This document shows positions 41,689 through 51,600 of a stretch of 64,000 nucleotides of DNA, one piece after another. Source of the stretch: GCA-002790365 sp964486645 (GTDB taxonomy: Bacteria; Bacteroidota; Ignavibacteria; Ignavibacteriales; Ignavibacteriaceae). Every line of letters begins with the position of its first letter. Positions within the stretch are counted from its first letter, which is position 1. Under the pieces are notes generated by a model. The model saw only the letters and a program-made list of their open reading frames with translations. It did not search any database and was not told the DNA's origin. The stretch spans positions 1 to 64,000 of the forward strand of contig CAZAOG010000002.1 in assembly GCA_964486645.1 (NCBI GenBank). The letters run 5' to 3'. A program made the position numbers and the translations under genes.

Positions 41689-44415
41689 TTACTTTTTATT
41701 ATTTAATACCGAACGAGCAGCTGCAAGCCTGGCAATCGGAACCCTGAAAGGAGAACAACTAACATAATTAAGTCCGATATTGTGACAAAATTCTACCGAT
41801 GCAGGTTCTCCGCCGTGTTCTCCGCAAATGCCCACTTTCAAATTCGGTCGTGTTGCTCTTCCTCTTTCTACTCCAAGTTTCACCAATTGTCCAACGCCCG
41901 CTTGATCTAAAACTTCGAACGGATCGTTTTGTAATAATTCGGCTTGTACATAAAACGGAAGAAATTTTCCCGCATCATCCCTTGAAAGACCGAATGTAGT
42001 TTGGGTTAAATCGTTAGTACCAAAGCTGAAAAATTCGGCACTTTCTGCAATTTGATCCGCGGTTAAAGCGGCTCTCGGAAGTTCAATCATCGTACCTACG
42101 AGATAATTAACTTTAATTTTCTTTTTCTTCATAACATTTTCTGCAACCGTTCTAACGATTTTTTCCTGTAGTTTGAATTCATTTACATGTCCTACTAAAG
42201 GTATCATTATTTCCGGTTTAACTTTTATTCCTTTTGCTTTTGCCTGGCAGGCGGCTTCAATAATGGCTTGAGCCTGCATCTCGGTAATTTCCGGATAAAT
42301 AACACCAAGTCTGCAACCGCGGAAACCGAGCATAGGATTGAATTCTTTTAAGCTTGCAATTTTAGATTTCAAAACACTTACTTTTATCTTCAAAGCAGAA
42401 GCAAGTTCTTTTATATCTTTTTCCGAATGAGGCAGAAATTCGTGTAAAGGCGGATCCAATGTTCTTATTGTAACCGGTTTACCTTTCATAACTTTAAATA
42501 TTGAGTAGAAGTCTTTTCTTTGCAGAGGAAGAAGTTCTTTTAAGGCTTTTTTTCTGTCCTCCAATGTGTCGGCAACTATCATTTTTCTAACGGACATAAT
42601 TCTGTCACCGCCGAAAAACATATGTTCGGTTCTGCAAAGACCTATTCCTTCTGCGCCAAACGCAATTGCATTTGCCGCCTGATCGCCCTGGTCTGCGTTT
42701 GTTCTAACTTTCATAGTTCTAATTTTATCAGCCCAGCTCATCAAACTTGCATAAGTTTTGTAAACCGATGATTTTTTTCCGTCCATTGTTTTGGAAATTA
42801 ATACCTGGATCACTTCCGAAGGTTTGGTTACCAGCTTTCCTAAAATTACTTCGCCCGTTGTTCCGTCTAAAGAAATATAGTCGCCTTCTTTGACAACGAT
42901 ATTTTTTCCTTCTACGGTAAAATTTCTTTTCTTGTAATCTATTTTTAACTCGCTGCACCCCGCAACACAAACCTTTCCCATCTGTCTTGCAACCAAAGCC
43001 GCGTGCGAGGTCATTCCGCCTCTTGCTGTTAGAATTCCTTCGGAGGCATTCATGCCTTTTATGTCTTCGGGTGAAGTTTCGATTCTTACCAAAATCACTT
43101 TTTCGCCTTTAGATGCCATTTCGTGTGCATCCTGCGCACTTAGTGCCACACGACCCGAAGCCGCGCCGGGACCTGCGTTCAGTCCTTTAGTCAGCAATTT
43201 ATTTTGAACAATCGCTTTTCTTTTTTCGGCTGGATCGAATATGGGACGAAGCAATTGATTTAATTGATTCGGCTCTATTCTTGAAATAGCCGTTTCTTTA
43301 GATATAAGTTTTTCCTTAACCATATCAACCGCCATTTTAATAGCAGCAAATCCGGTTCTCTTCCCTACTCTGCATTGCAACATCCAAAGTTTACCCTGTT
43401 GAATGGTAAACTCTATATCCATCATATCTTTATAATGCTTTTCCAATTTTTTACGGATTGTTATAAGTTCTTTATATATTTTAGCGTTATCTTTTCTTAA
43501 ATCGGAAATCGGATTTGGAGTTCTAGTTCCCGCTACAACATCTTCTCCCTGTGCGTTGAACAAATATTCCCCGTAGAAAGAATTATCGCCAGTTGCAGGG
43601 TCTCTTGTAAACGCAACGCCGGTTCCGGAGTCTTCACCCATATTACCGAAGACCATCGATTGAACATTTACCGCCGTACCCCATTCGGCCGGGATATTAT
43701 TAATTTGTCTGTAAACAATTGCTCTGTCGTTCATCCAAGAGCCAAAAACCGCACCGATTGCGCCCCAAAGTTGTTCCATCGGATCATCGGGAAAACTATG
43801 TCCGGTTTTCTTTTTAATAGCCGATTTAAATTCGGCAACAAGTTCTTTTAAGTGATCGGCGGTAAGTTCCGTATCTAATTTAAAACCGTGTTTGTTTTTC
43901 TTTCTTTCCAAAATTATCTCAAAGGGATCTTCATCCGTTTTGTTAGCGGGTTTTAATCCCAAAACAACATCGCCGTACATTTGAACAAATCTTCTGTAAG
44001 AGTCGTAGGCAAAACGCGGGTTATTTGTTTTTTTAATCAGCCCTTCAACGGTTGTATCGTTTAGTCCGAGATTCAATATTGTATCCATCATTCCGGGCAT
44101 GGACGCTCTTGCGCCGCTTCTTACCGAAACAAGCAGCGGATTTTCGGCATCGCCGAATTTAGCCTTCATTGTTTTTTCAACATTCTTAAGGGCTTTTAAT
44201 ACTTCATTCTTTAGTTTTTTCGGATAGGTATTTTTATTATCGTAATAGTAGGTACATACTTCCGTGGTAATTGTAAAACCGGCAGGTACGGGTAAGCCGA
44301 TATTTACCATTTCTGCTAAATTTGCTCCTTTTCCACCTAATAAATTTTTCATTTCCGACTTACCTTCGGCTTTTTTATCACCGAAGAAATATACGTATTT
44401 GTGAATATTGGACAT
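41689..44415 (-). CDS. ppdK: Pyruvate, phosphate dikinase
   Basis: A 908-aa full-length PPDK that interconverts pyruvate + ATP + Pi and phosphoenolpyruvate + AMP + PPi. The ATP-grasp part holds LLGGKGANLAEM and SVRSGARASMPGMMDT. The phosphohistidine domain has GGMTSHAALVARQMGK with the swivelling His. The PEP/pyruvate barrel carries GICGEHGGEPASVEF with the catalytic Cys. The hppA pyrophosphatase at the window end could recover energy from the PPi it makes. It is preceded and followed by gaps of 40-60 nt, and a GGAGG-like site lies before its ATG. Confidence 0.97.
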   Translation of the reverse strand: MSNIHKYVYFFGDKKAEGKSEMKNLLGGKGANLAEMVNIGLPVPAGFTITTEVCTYYYDNKNTYPKKLKNEVLKALKNVEKTMKAKFGDAENPLLVSVRSGARASMPGMMDTILNLGLNDTTVEGLIKKTNNPRFAYDSYRRFVQMYGDVVLGLKPANKTDEDPFEIILERKKNKHGFKLDTELTADHLKELVAEFKSAIKKKTGHSFPDDPMEQLWGAIGAVFGSWMNDRAIVYRQINNIPAEWGTAVNVQSMVFGNMGEDSGTGVAFTRDPATGDNSFYGEYLFNAQGEDVVAGTRTPNPISDLRKDNAKIYKELITIRKKLEKHYKDMMDIEFTIQQGKLWMLQCRVGKRTGFAAIKMAVDMVKEKLISKETAISRIEPNQLNQLLRPIFDPAEKRKAIVQNKLLTKGLNAGPGAASGRVALSAQDAHEMASKGEKVILVRIETSPEDIKGMNASEGILTARGGMTSHAALVARQMGKVCVAGCSELKIDYKKRNFTVEGKNIVVKEGDYISLDGTTGEVILGKLVTKPSEVIQVLISKTMDGKKSSVYKTYASLMSWADKIRTMKVRTNADQGDQAANAIAFGAEGIGLCRTEHMFFGGDRIMSVRKMIVADTLEDRKKALKELLPLQRKDFYSIFKVMKGKPVTIRTLDPPLHEFLPHSEKDIKELASALKIKVSVLKSKIASLKEFNPMLGFRGCRLGVIYPEITEMQAQAIIEAACQAKAKGIKVKPEIMIPLVGHVNEFKLQEKIVRTVAENVMKKKKIKVNYLVGTMIELPRAALTADQIAESAEFFSFGTNDLTQTTFGLSRDDAGKFLPFYVQAELLQNDPFEVLDQAGVGQLVKLGVERGRATRPNLKVGICGEHGGEPASVEFCHNIGLNYVSCSPFRVPIARLAAARSVLNNKK

Positions 44416-44472
44416 AAGATAAATCCTCCTTAAAATAAGTTTGGCAAATATACAATGAAAATTTCTTTTTTG

Positions 44473-45516
44473 TTAATTTATTTTACTTAAAATAAAATTT
44501 TTAAACTTCTTTTCGTCCTCCATTCTCAGTTCTATCTTCAAGTAAAATATCTCAACATCGTCAAATGCATCCGAGTATTTTGTCAATTTCACACTGTCTT
44601 TTTGTGTGGTTACAACGGAATGCGAATTAGTTTTATAAAATTCAGAGCGGATTTTTTGAATTTCTTTAAGCGTATATTTTTTATGATCCTGAAAAATAAT
44701 TTGATTAGACGTATCAACGTTTGTTTGTTTCAAAGCATTAATAAATGAATATGGGTTTGCAATGCCCGAAACAATAAGACTTTTTTGTCCTTCAAAGTCA
44801 TTAACCGAATATTCCGTTCCTTTTACCGCATCTACAAAGCCGACGACTTTATAGTATGAGTAAAAAATGTTTTTATCTTTTCCGTACTTTATAATTTCGT
44901 CAGAAAGAGGAAGTGCGGGTGAGAATTTTTTATTTATAATAATTGCGTCCGCTCTGTTTACGGATTTATAATTTTCTCTCATGTTACCCGTAGGAAGCAG
45001 TCTTTGCGAAAAGAAGCTCGGATCATTTAAAAACTTTTGCTCGCAGATAAGCAAATCGATATCCCGGTTTATCCATCTGTGTTGAAACGCGTCGTCTAAA
45101 ACCAAGGTATCTATTCCGGTTTCCGCTATCATTTTTTTTGCGCCTTCAACTCTTTTTTCGCACACGGCTGCAGGTACTTTACATTCGATGGCAGTATGAT
45201 ATATCTCATCGCCGCTGTGTTCAACATCGGTCAGTAATTTCTCACCGTCGGATATAAGGATATATCCTTTTGATTTCCTTCCGTAACCGCGGCTTAAAAC
45301 TCCGATTTTCCTACCTTCATTTTTAAGTAGATTGGTAAGATATATAACCAGCGGCGTTTTACCGGAGCCTCCGACGGTAATATTGCCGACAGAAATAACC
45401 TTTGCGTTAACGCTCACGGACTTAAAAATTCCCTTTTTAAAAAGCCAATTTCTAATTGAAATTATGAAGGCATAAACCGGCACCAAGGGATATAATATGA
45501 ATCTTAAAATTTTCAT
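44473..45516 (-). CDS. lpxK: Tetraacyldisaccharide 4'-kinase LpxK
   Basis: A 347-aa inner-membrane-bound kinase that phosphorylates the lipid A disaccharide to lipid IVA. The P-loop lies in ISVGNITVGGSGKTPLV near residues 45-60, after an N-terminal membrane helix. VLSRGYGRKSKGY and VLDDAFQHRWINRDIDLL are typical, and the catalytic Asp-His pair lies in DDAFQH. It directly abuts the acyltransferase gene (stop and start adjacent). Confidence 0.93.
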   Translation of the reverse strand: MKILRFILYPLVPVYAFIISIRNWLFKKGIFKSVSVNAKVISVGNITVGGSGKTPLVIYLTNLLKNEGRKIGVLSRGYGRKSKGYILISDGEKLLTDVEHSGDEIYHTAIECKVPAAVCEKRVEGAKKMIAETGIDTLVLDDAFQHRWINRDIDLLICEQKFLNDPSFFSQRLLPTGNMRENYKSVNRADAIIINKKFSPALPLSDEIIKYGKDKNIFYSYYKVVGFVDAVKGTEYSVNDFEGQKSLIVSGIANPYSFINALKQTNVDTSNQIIFQDHKKYTLKEIQKIRSEFYKTNSHSVVTTQKDSVKLTKYSDAFDDVEIFYLKIELRMEDEKKFKNFILSKIN

Positions 45517-46176
45517 TTAATCAAAAGTCTCTGCTTCTTTTTGAATTTCATTTAATATCTTATTGCATTTTTCTATCATTCTTGATGTTTCGTCGTAACT
45601 TAAATCTTTATTTATTTCTACCGGGTTGGAGTAAACCACCTTAGCTTTTGTAAATAATTTAGGTATTGTAAATTTATCCCAGCTTTTAAGATTTCTTTTT
45701 CTTTTAAAACCTACCCCCACCATCAACAAAGGAAGACCGCTTTTTTTAGCGGCGATAACCGCGCCCGCTTTCATTTTTCTGTAAGGTCCTACCGGTCCGT
45801 CGGGAGTAATTGAAATTGAACATCCGTTTTTAGCATAGTCCAATAGAATACCCAAAGCGACTTCACCGCCTTCGGTGCTTGAACCTCTAACTACGTTGTA
45901 TTTCCAAAGTCTTAAAACTTTTGCCAATAAGTCTCCGTCTTTGCTTTTACTTGTTAGTCCCGCAAAATTTTTATACCTCTGAAGATACCAAGGAAGCAGC
46001 ATTGAGCCGTGCCAAAAAGCAAACACAAATTTCTTATTTTCATTTTCCAATTTGTCAATCGCTTCTTTGTTTACATACTTAATTCGCAGCGACCCACACA
46101 AAATATTAACAATTTGAAATAACGTGTAGTATCCGAGTTTTCTTAAAAATGCCTGTTCAATCTTTCTAATTTTCAT
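45517..46176 (-). CDS. Lysophospholipid acyltransferase-like protein (DUF374)
   Basis: A 219-aa protein of the DUF374/LPLAT-like family. FAFWHGSMLLPWYLQRYK holds the conserved WHG, followed by LTSKSKDGDLLAKVL and VRGSSTEGGEVALGILL; SITPDGPVGPYRKMKAGAVIAAKKSGLPL is the best-known block (quoted as two parts: SITPDGPVGP and KAGAVIAAKKSG). It lies between lpxB and lpxK, overlapping lpxB by 11 nt, so a role in lipid A or envelope lipid acylation is likely but unproven. Confidence 0.88.
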   Translation of the reverse strand: MKIRKIEQAFLRKLGYYTLFQIVNILCGSLRIKYVNKEAIDKLENENKKFVFAFWHGSMLLPWYLQRYKNFAGLTSKSKDGDLLAKVLRLWKYNVVRGSSTEGGEVALGILLDYAKNGCSISITPDGPVGPYRKMKAGAVIAAKKSGLPLLMVGVGFKRKRNLKSWDKFTIPKLFTKAKVVYSNPVEINKDLSYDETSRMIEKCNKILNEIQKEAETFD

Positions 46177-47314
46177 AAAGCGAGGAGTGAATTATTTCGG
46201 CGGCTCTTTTGGACGCATCTTCTTTCCCCAAACTCTCCTTTATTTTCTTTAATTCATTTTTGGTATTTAAATATAATACTTCATCGGTCAACAATTTGTC
46301 GGCTTCTTCAATTATATAATTTGCCTTTACTTTCGATTGAATTAATTCGGGAACTATTTTTTTACCGGATAAAATATTCGCCATTCCTATATCTTTAATT
46401 TTAACCAAACTTTTTCCGATTAAGTAAGTAATTGTACTTGTTTTGTAAACAATAATCATCGGTAATTCCAAAAGGGCGGCTTCCAAAGTTGAAGTTCCGG
46501 ATTTTATAATTCCTAATTTTGAATGTTTTAATAAGTCGTATGTAAAACCTTTTATTACTTTAAAATTATTACTATCCGTAAGTGAAAAATATAACTTTTC
46601 GTCAATGTTATCGGCGCAGGCGGCAACAATCTGCAAATTATATTTTTCAGATATATTTTCTGCAGCTTTAAAACATTCTTGAAATATCGATTTAACTTCG
46701 TGTTCCCTGCTGCCGGAAAGCAGAAGCAAAATTTCCTTATCTCTTTCCAATCCGAATTTATCATACAAATCATCTTTCTCAAGAAATTGATAATTATTCA
46801 ACCTTTCAATTAATGGATGACCGACAAATTCGGCATCCACCGAATTTTCCTTGTACATTTTTTCTTCGAAAGGAAAAACAACCAGCATTTTGTTTACTGT
46901 TTTTTTTATCTTTTTAATTCTGCCGGAACCCCACGCCCACAGCTGCGGGGAAATATAATATATAATATTCAAATTTAGTTTTTTGAATTTCCTTGCAATG
47001 TTTAAATTAAAACCGGGGTAATCAATTAAAACAATATTTTTTATGTTTTTTTCGGTAACAAAATTTAGTAATTCTTTCTGGACTTTTTTTATGAAGGGAA
47101 GATGTTCTATTACCTCTAAAAATCCTAAAAACGCCATTTTGTTGATATGATATATTAATTTCATTCCGGCTTCCTGCATTTTGTCGCCGCCGATTCCGTA
47201 AATTTTAAGTTCGGGATTTAGGAGTAAAAGTTTTTTTACGAGTGCAGCACCGTGGAGATCGCCGGAAATTTCTCCTGCAATAATAAGTAAATCCTTTTCA
47301 TCTTGTTTTGGCAT
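46166..47314 (-). CDS. lpxB: Lipid-A-disaccharide synthase LpxB
   Basis: A 382-aa GT19 glycosyltransferase that condenses UDP-diacylglucosamine with lipid X. IIAGEISGDLHGAALVK is the N-terminal signature. DYPGFNLNIARKFKK, YISPQLWAWGSGRIKKI, VFPFEEKMYKE and FVGHPLIERL follow, and LLSGSREHEV and SGTSTLEAALLELPMIIVYK lie in the C-terminal half. It leads the lpxB-LPLAT-lpxK run. Confidence 0.96.
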   Translation of the reverse strand: MPKQDEKDLLIIAGEISGDLHGAALVKKLLLLNPELKIYGIGGDKMQEAGMKLIYHINKMAFLGFLEVIEHLPFIKKVQKELLNFVTEKNIKNIVLIDYPGFNLNIARKFKKLNLNIIYYISPQLWAWGSGRIKKIKKTVNKMLVVFPFEEKMYKENSVDAEFVGHPLIERLNNYQFLEKDDLYDKFGLERDKEILLLLSGSREHEVKSIFQECFKAAENISEKYNLQIVAACADNIDEKLYFSLTDSNNFKVIKGFTYDLLKHSKLGIIKSGTSTLEAALLELPMIIVYKTSTITYLIGKSLVKIKDIGMANILSGKKIVPELIQSKVKANYIIEEADKLLTDEVLYLNTKNELKKIKESLGKEDASKRAAEIIHSSLYEN

Positions 47315-47349
47315 TATTTAACAAATTTCTTATTGAAAACATTTTCTGT

Positions 47350-47931
47350 TTATGCAATAAACATCAGCGCTATCAGTATAATGGTAACTATTGAAAAAGC
47401 CTGTAAACTTCTTTTCTCGGATCGGAAGCCTGCTTTTATATTTAATTCAGGCTGCTCAAGATCTTTTACTTTATACGGAGTAATTCTTGGAAAAAATCTG
47501 GGGACATTTTTTAAATAGCTTTCAAATTCCTTCCCGAATTTTTCAATTAAAAAGGACTCTTCTTCTTTTACAATTAAATAATATTGCAGTAAAAAGAAAA
47601 GTAAAGCTATAATTTGCAAATAGGGAAAAAGCGCAAAAGACATTATTCCGAATCCCGTATAAAGCAGGATGTTTCCCACGTAAAGCGGATTACGCATATA
47701 TGCAAACGGTCCGCTTACAATTAAATAAGTTCCTCCCACGCCGCCTGTTGTTCTGGTTTCACTTCCCGCCCAGCTTACGCCCCAAAGACGGATGAGTTCA
47801 CCTAAAAGAGCAATTAAAAACCCAATAATCATACTTTGGAATGTAGCTTTTTGAAATACAAACATAAGTATTAAAAACGGTATTGGAGTGTAGCTGCGGT
47901 AGTTAAAGAATTTTTTTGCTATGTTTGCCAT
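47350..47931 (-). CDS. Isoprenylcysteine carboxyl methyltransferase-like membrane protein
   Basis: A 193-aa polytopic protein of the ICMT/PEMT-like family. About five helices are visible, and the SAM-binding core is RNPLYVGNILLYTGFG, followed by VKEEESFLIEKFGKEFESYL. Bacterial members often have no known substrate. A short basic segment (RSEKRSL) precedes a last membrane helix, which is atypical. It starts 1 nt after the HAD gene and lies 35 nt before lpxB on the same strand. Confidence 0.85.
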   Translation of the reverse strand: MANIAKKFFNYRSYTPIPFLILMFVFQKATFQSMIIGFLIALLGELIRLWGVSWAGSETRTTGGVGGTYLIVSGPFAYMRNPLYVGNILLYTGFGIMSFALFPYLQIIALLFFLLQYYLIVKEEESFLIEKFGKEFESYLKNVPRFFPRITPYKVKDLEQPELNIKAGFRSEKRSLQAFSIVTIILIALMFIA

Positions 47932-47932
47932 A

Positions 47933-48652
47933 TTACCCCTGCATGTAGACTTCTCTGCGTTTTAATTCAGCCTGATGTCTTTTTTTTAAGTTCTTTTTTG
48001 CCATAAGTTTTTCAATTTTTATTCTTACATCGTTAAAATCTTTGTACGGGAAATAAGATATTCTCTCTTTTTCGCAGAACTTTAACAGATCATCTTTTGC
48101 AAAAATAAAATCGCAAAACTGCGCCGTTTCTTTGTCGGAATTTCCGTCGCCGATATAAATGGTGTACTCATCGTCTCCGCTGTGGTTGATAATATGATTT
48201 CTCTTACAGTTGGCCGATGTTACTATTTCTTCATCCTGATACGGAAACGAAGGAAGAAGTTTGTTGTCATCGGTAATTGTTAAATGATTGGCGTAATACT
48301 TAATGTGTTCGATTCCGTCGTTTGCAAGCAGACGTTCGATGTAATAGTCAAAGCCGTCGCTCAAAATGTAATATTCAAAATTATTCTGTTCGCAGAAATC
48401 ATAAAACCCGTGAAAAGTGGGGTCTATTTCCAACGTGTCTATAAATTCGTTAAGTTCTTTCTCCGTTATATAATCTACCGATGCACACAGCCGCAGCCAG
48501 CTTTCCTTAGCGGATATTCTGTCAGCGAGAAGATCATCAATAATTTTTTTTACGGTATTAGGCTCGCCGAATTTTTCAAAAATTGCCTCACCTACATCTC
48601 TGGTTGTTATTGTTCCGTCAAAATCTATAAATATCTTAAAGTTTCTTTTCAT
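47933..48652 (-). CDS. MtnX-like HAD-IB family phosphatase
   Basis: A 239-aa HAD phosphatase. Motif I is FIDFDGTITTRDVG with nucleophile and acid Asp, motif II lies in YYILSDGFDYYI, and motif IV is YIGDGNSDKETAQ. The cap domain and the DVG after motif I resemble MtnX-like and phosphoserine-phosphatase-like proteins. A methionine-salvage role is possible but other salvage genes are absent here. A basic C-terminal tail (KKNLKKRHQAELKRREV) is unusual. It is 12 nt downstream of smc. Confidence 0.85.
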   Translation of the reverse strand: MKRNFKIFIDFDGTITTRDVGEAIFEKFGEPNTVKKIIDDLLADRISAKESWLRLCASVDYITEKELNEFIDTLEIDPTFHGFYDFCEQNNFEYYILSDGFDYYIERLLANDGIEHIKYYANHLTITDDNKLLPSFPYQDEEIVTSANCKRNHIINHSGDDEYTIYIGDGNSDKETAQFCDFIFAKDDLLKFCEKERISYFPYKDFNDVRIKIEKLMAKKNLKKRHQAELKRREVYMQG

Positions 48653-48664
48653 TTAGAAGTACTT

Positions 48665-51600
48665 TTAATTTGGAGTAAGTTCAAAATCTTCATTAAAGCG
48701 AACACTTACCAATTTGGAAATTCCTTCTTCCTGCATAGTTACACCGTAAAGTGTATTTGCCGCTTCCATTGTTCTTTTATTATGTGTAACAACTATAAAC
48801 TGCGTGCTCTTGCTGAAGTCGTCCAAAATTTTATTAAAGCGGTCAATATTGGCATCATCAAGCGGGGCGTCTATTTCATCCAAAATGCAAAAAGGACTCG
48901 GCTTTACGAGATAAATTGAAAATAATAAAGCTATAGCCGTAAGAGTTTTCTCGCCGCCCGAAAGCAGTTCTATTGAGGTCGGTCTTTTACCCTTGGGTTT
49001 GGCAATAATTTCAATTTTAGCCTCAAGCGGATCTTCGCCTTCTTCCATTTTCAGGTCGGCTTCATCACCCGGATTAAATAAAGCGCCGAATACTTTGATA
49101 AAGTTTTCTCTTATTTTTTCAAAAGTATCTGAAAATAATTTCTGAGCCGAAATATTTATCTCTTCGATGGTTTTTATAACATCTTTTTCCGATTCAATCA
49201 GATCGTTGCGCTGGTTATTCAGAAAATCATACCTTTCTTTTTCTTCTTCGTATTCGGAATAAGCCAAAAGGTTAATAGGACCAAGATTTTTTATTCTTTG
49301 TTTTAATGTAATAATTTCATTTTCTCTGGCGTTAAAATCAAAACTGTCGAGGTCATCAAACTCTTTTTTCTCCAACGTTAAAGAGTAATTTTCTTTAATA
49401 TGCTCTTTAAGGTTTTCAATCTTCATTTCAATCTCGTTCAACCTTAAATCCGATTTATGAATTTCTTCGGTTAAAATTTCTCTTTCTTTTCTTAAATTAT
49501 TCTGCTTGCTTTCTTTTTCGGATATAACCGATTGGATGGATTTATATTTGGCATATATTTCGGCTTCTTCTTCCTGCAGTTTAGATTTTACAACTTCGTT
49601 TTCATCGGCAGTTCTTTGGCTTTGATCAATCACATTGTAAAGACTTGATTTTTCTGAAGCGGCTGAGCTGATAGCGGATTCTTTTTTTACAATATTATTA
49701 TCCAATGTGTCAAGTGCCGCTTGTGCCCTGCCGATCGCATTTTCCACGTTTTTTCTTTCGGCAAGTAATTTCTCCAATTCGATTTTTATATTGTTATGTT
49801 CACCGAGCGCCGAGTTATATCTGTTTTCACATTCTTTAAATTCGTTTTCAAGATTTTGTTTCGATTCTTCCTCAACAGCTTTTGCTTCTTTCTGTGATTC
49901 GATGATTTTCTGCAGCTCAATTTTTTGTTGATCAAGCTTGTTGGAATTTTGTGCCATAATTTGAATCTCTTTTCTGGCAACTTCTATTTCATCGTCCGCT
50001 TTTTTCTTTTCGAATTCGAACTGAGATATTTGTTTATCCACATTTGCCAAATCATTTACAAGCATTCTGCCCTTGTCGGAAAGAATTTTTAAGTCAATGG
50101 AATTTAATTCATTTTCGGTTTCTTCAACATTTTTACTTATTTCAATTAATTTTTGTTCTTCAACCGGAAAATCCTTTTTCAAATCTTCCAGCAATTGCAT
50201 TCTTCCGAACAGTGTGTTATCTGCCTGAGGCAGGCTCCCGCTTTCTACAAGTCCGGAAGCATCAATATAATCGCCGTCCAAAGAAACAAAGCTGAAGCCG
50301 GAGAATTTGTTTGACATTTCCAGCATGTTTTCCAAAGATTCAACAACCGCGGTATTTTTTAGAATTCTATCGAATAAACCTTTCCATTTTTTATCGGTTG
50401 TTACATAATTTTTTGCCCAGCCTACAAAGCCCGGCGCCGAACTGATTTTTTTAATCCTTCTTTTGACAGCAAAATTATTCAGTTTACCCCAAAAATCTTC
50501 TTTGCCGTTATTTCCAAAATTGCTCAGGTAAAAAGCAGCACGTCCGGCTGAATTATTCTTTAAATAATTTATTGCCTCTTTAAGTTCGCCGACCGATTCG
50601 ATTAAAATATTATTAAGATTATTTCTCAAAGCGGCTTCAATTGCAAATCTGTATTTGTCATCGGATGTTCCGATTTGTGCAAGTAGATTTTTTTCTTTAT
50701 TCGACCAACTCTTGTCATTGATAAGCGCTTTTGTACCTTTTGAAACACCGTCAAGATTGTCGATTAAACTTTGGATAAAAGTTATTTTATCCTTCATTGA
50801 ATTAATCAGACTTTTCCTGTCAAGCTCTTCGTTTTTAAGCTTGTTCAGTTTGCTTTCCAGGTTGTCTTTTCTTTCCTGTTCTTTTAAATATTCTGCTTCC
50901 GCTTCTTCAAGATTTTTCCGTGCTTGTTCTTTTTCGTTTTGAAGATTTTCAATAAATCCGACTGTCTTGGCAATCTTGTTTGTGAGTTCCAATATTTTGC
51001 CGTTGCGCTCTTCAATTATTTTCGTCTTTTCGGCAAGCGATTTTTCAATGTTTGAAAATTCGTTTTCTTTATTTGTCAGTTCTTTGAACTTATCGAGAAG
51101 TTCTTCGTTCTTTGAGTTAAGCTCGTTTCTTTTCTTTTCAAGCCCTTCTTTGGCAAGAAGGACTTTTCTTTCGGCTTCCACATTTTCATTTTGTTTTGCC
51201 TCAATCAAATCGGAGAAATCATCTATTTTCTTTTTACTTTCCTCAATAAAATTTTCGGTTTCTCTTACTTGACTGTTTAAGTCCTCAAGTTCTTGATGAT
51301 ATCTGTCAATATTATCTTCCAGAGAGTTGCGTCTTTCTTCGGCAACGGATAGTTGTTTTTGGCTGATATAAATTTTTTCGGTTACGGCCGTTATTTCGTT
51401 CCTCTTTCCCTGAAGACTCTGCTCAATTTCATTCATAGACGATTTGATATCTACAAGTTCATCGGAAAGTTTTGAAATTTCGGATTCAATGGAAAGTCTT
51501 CTTTTAAAGTTCGAATCTTTTCTAACAAGCAGTTCTTCTTTTTGTTTTGAAAAAAGAGCAAATTCTCTCTCTGAAAAATCAATTTCAAGCTCGCGTAATG

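Noticed and set aside
48284..48919. 211-codon frame antisense to the HAD phosphatase and smc
   Set aside because: Lies wholly opposite two well-supported genes; cysteine- and phenylalanine-rich composition typical of antisense shadows.
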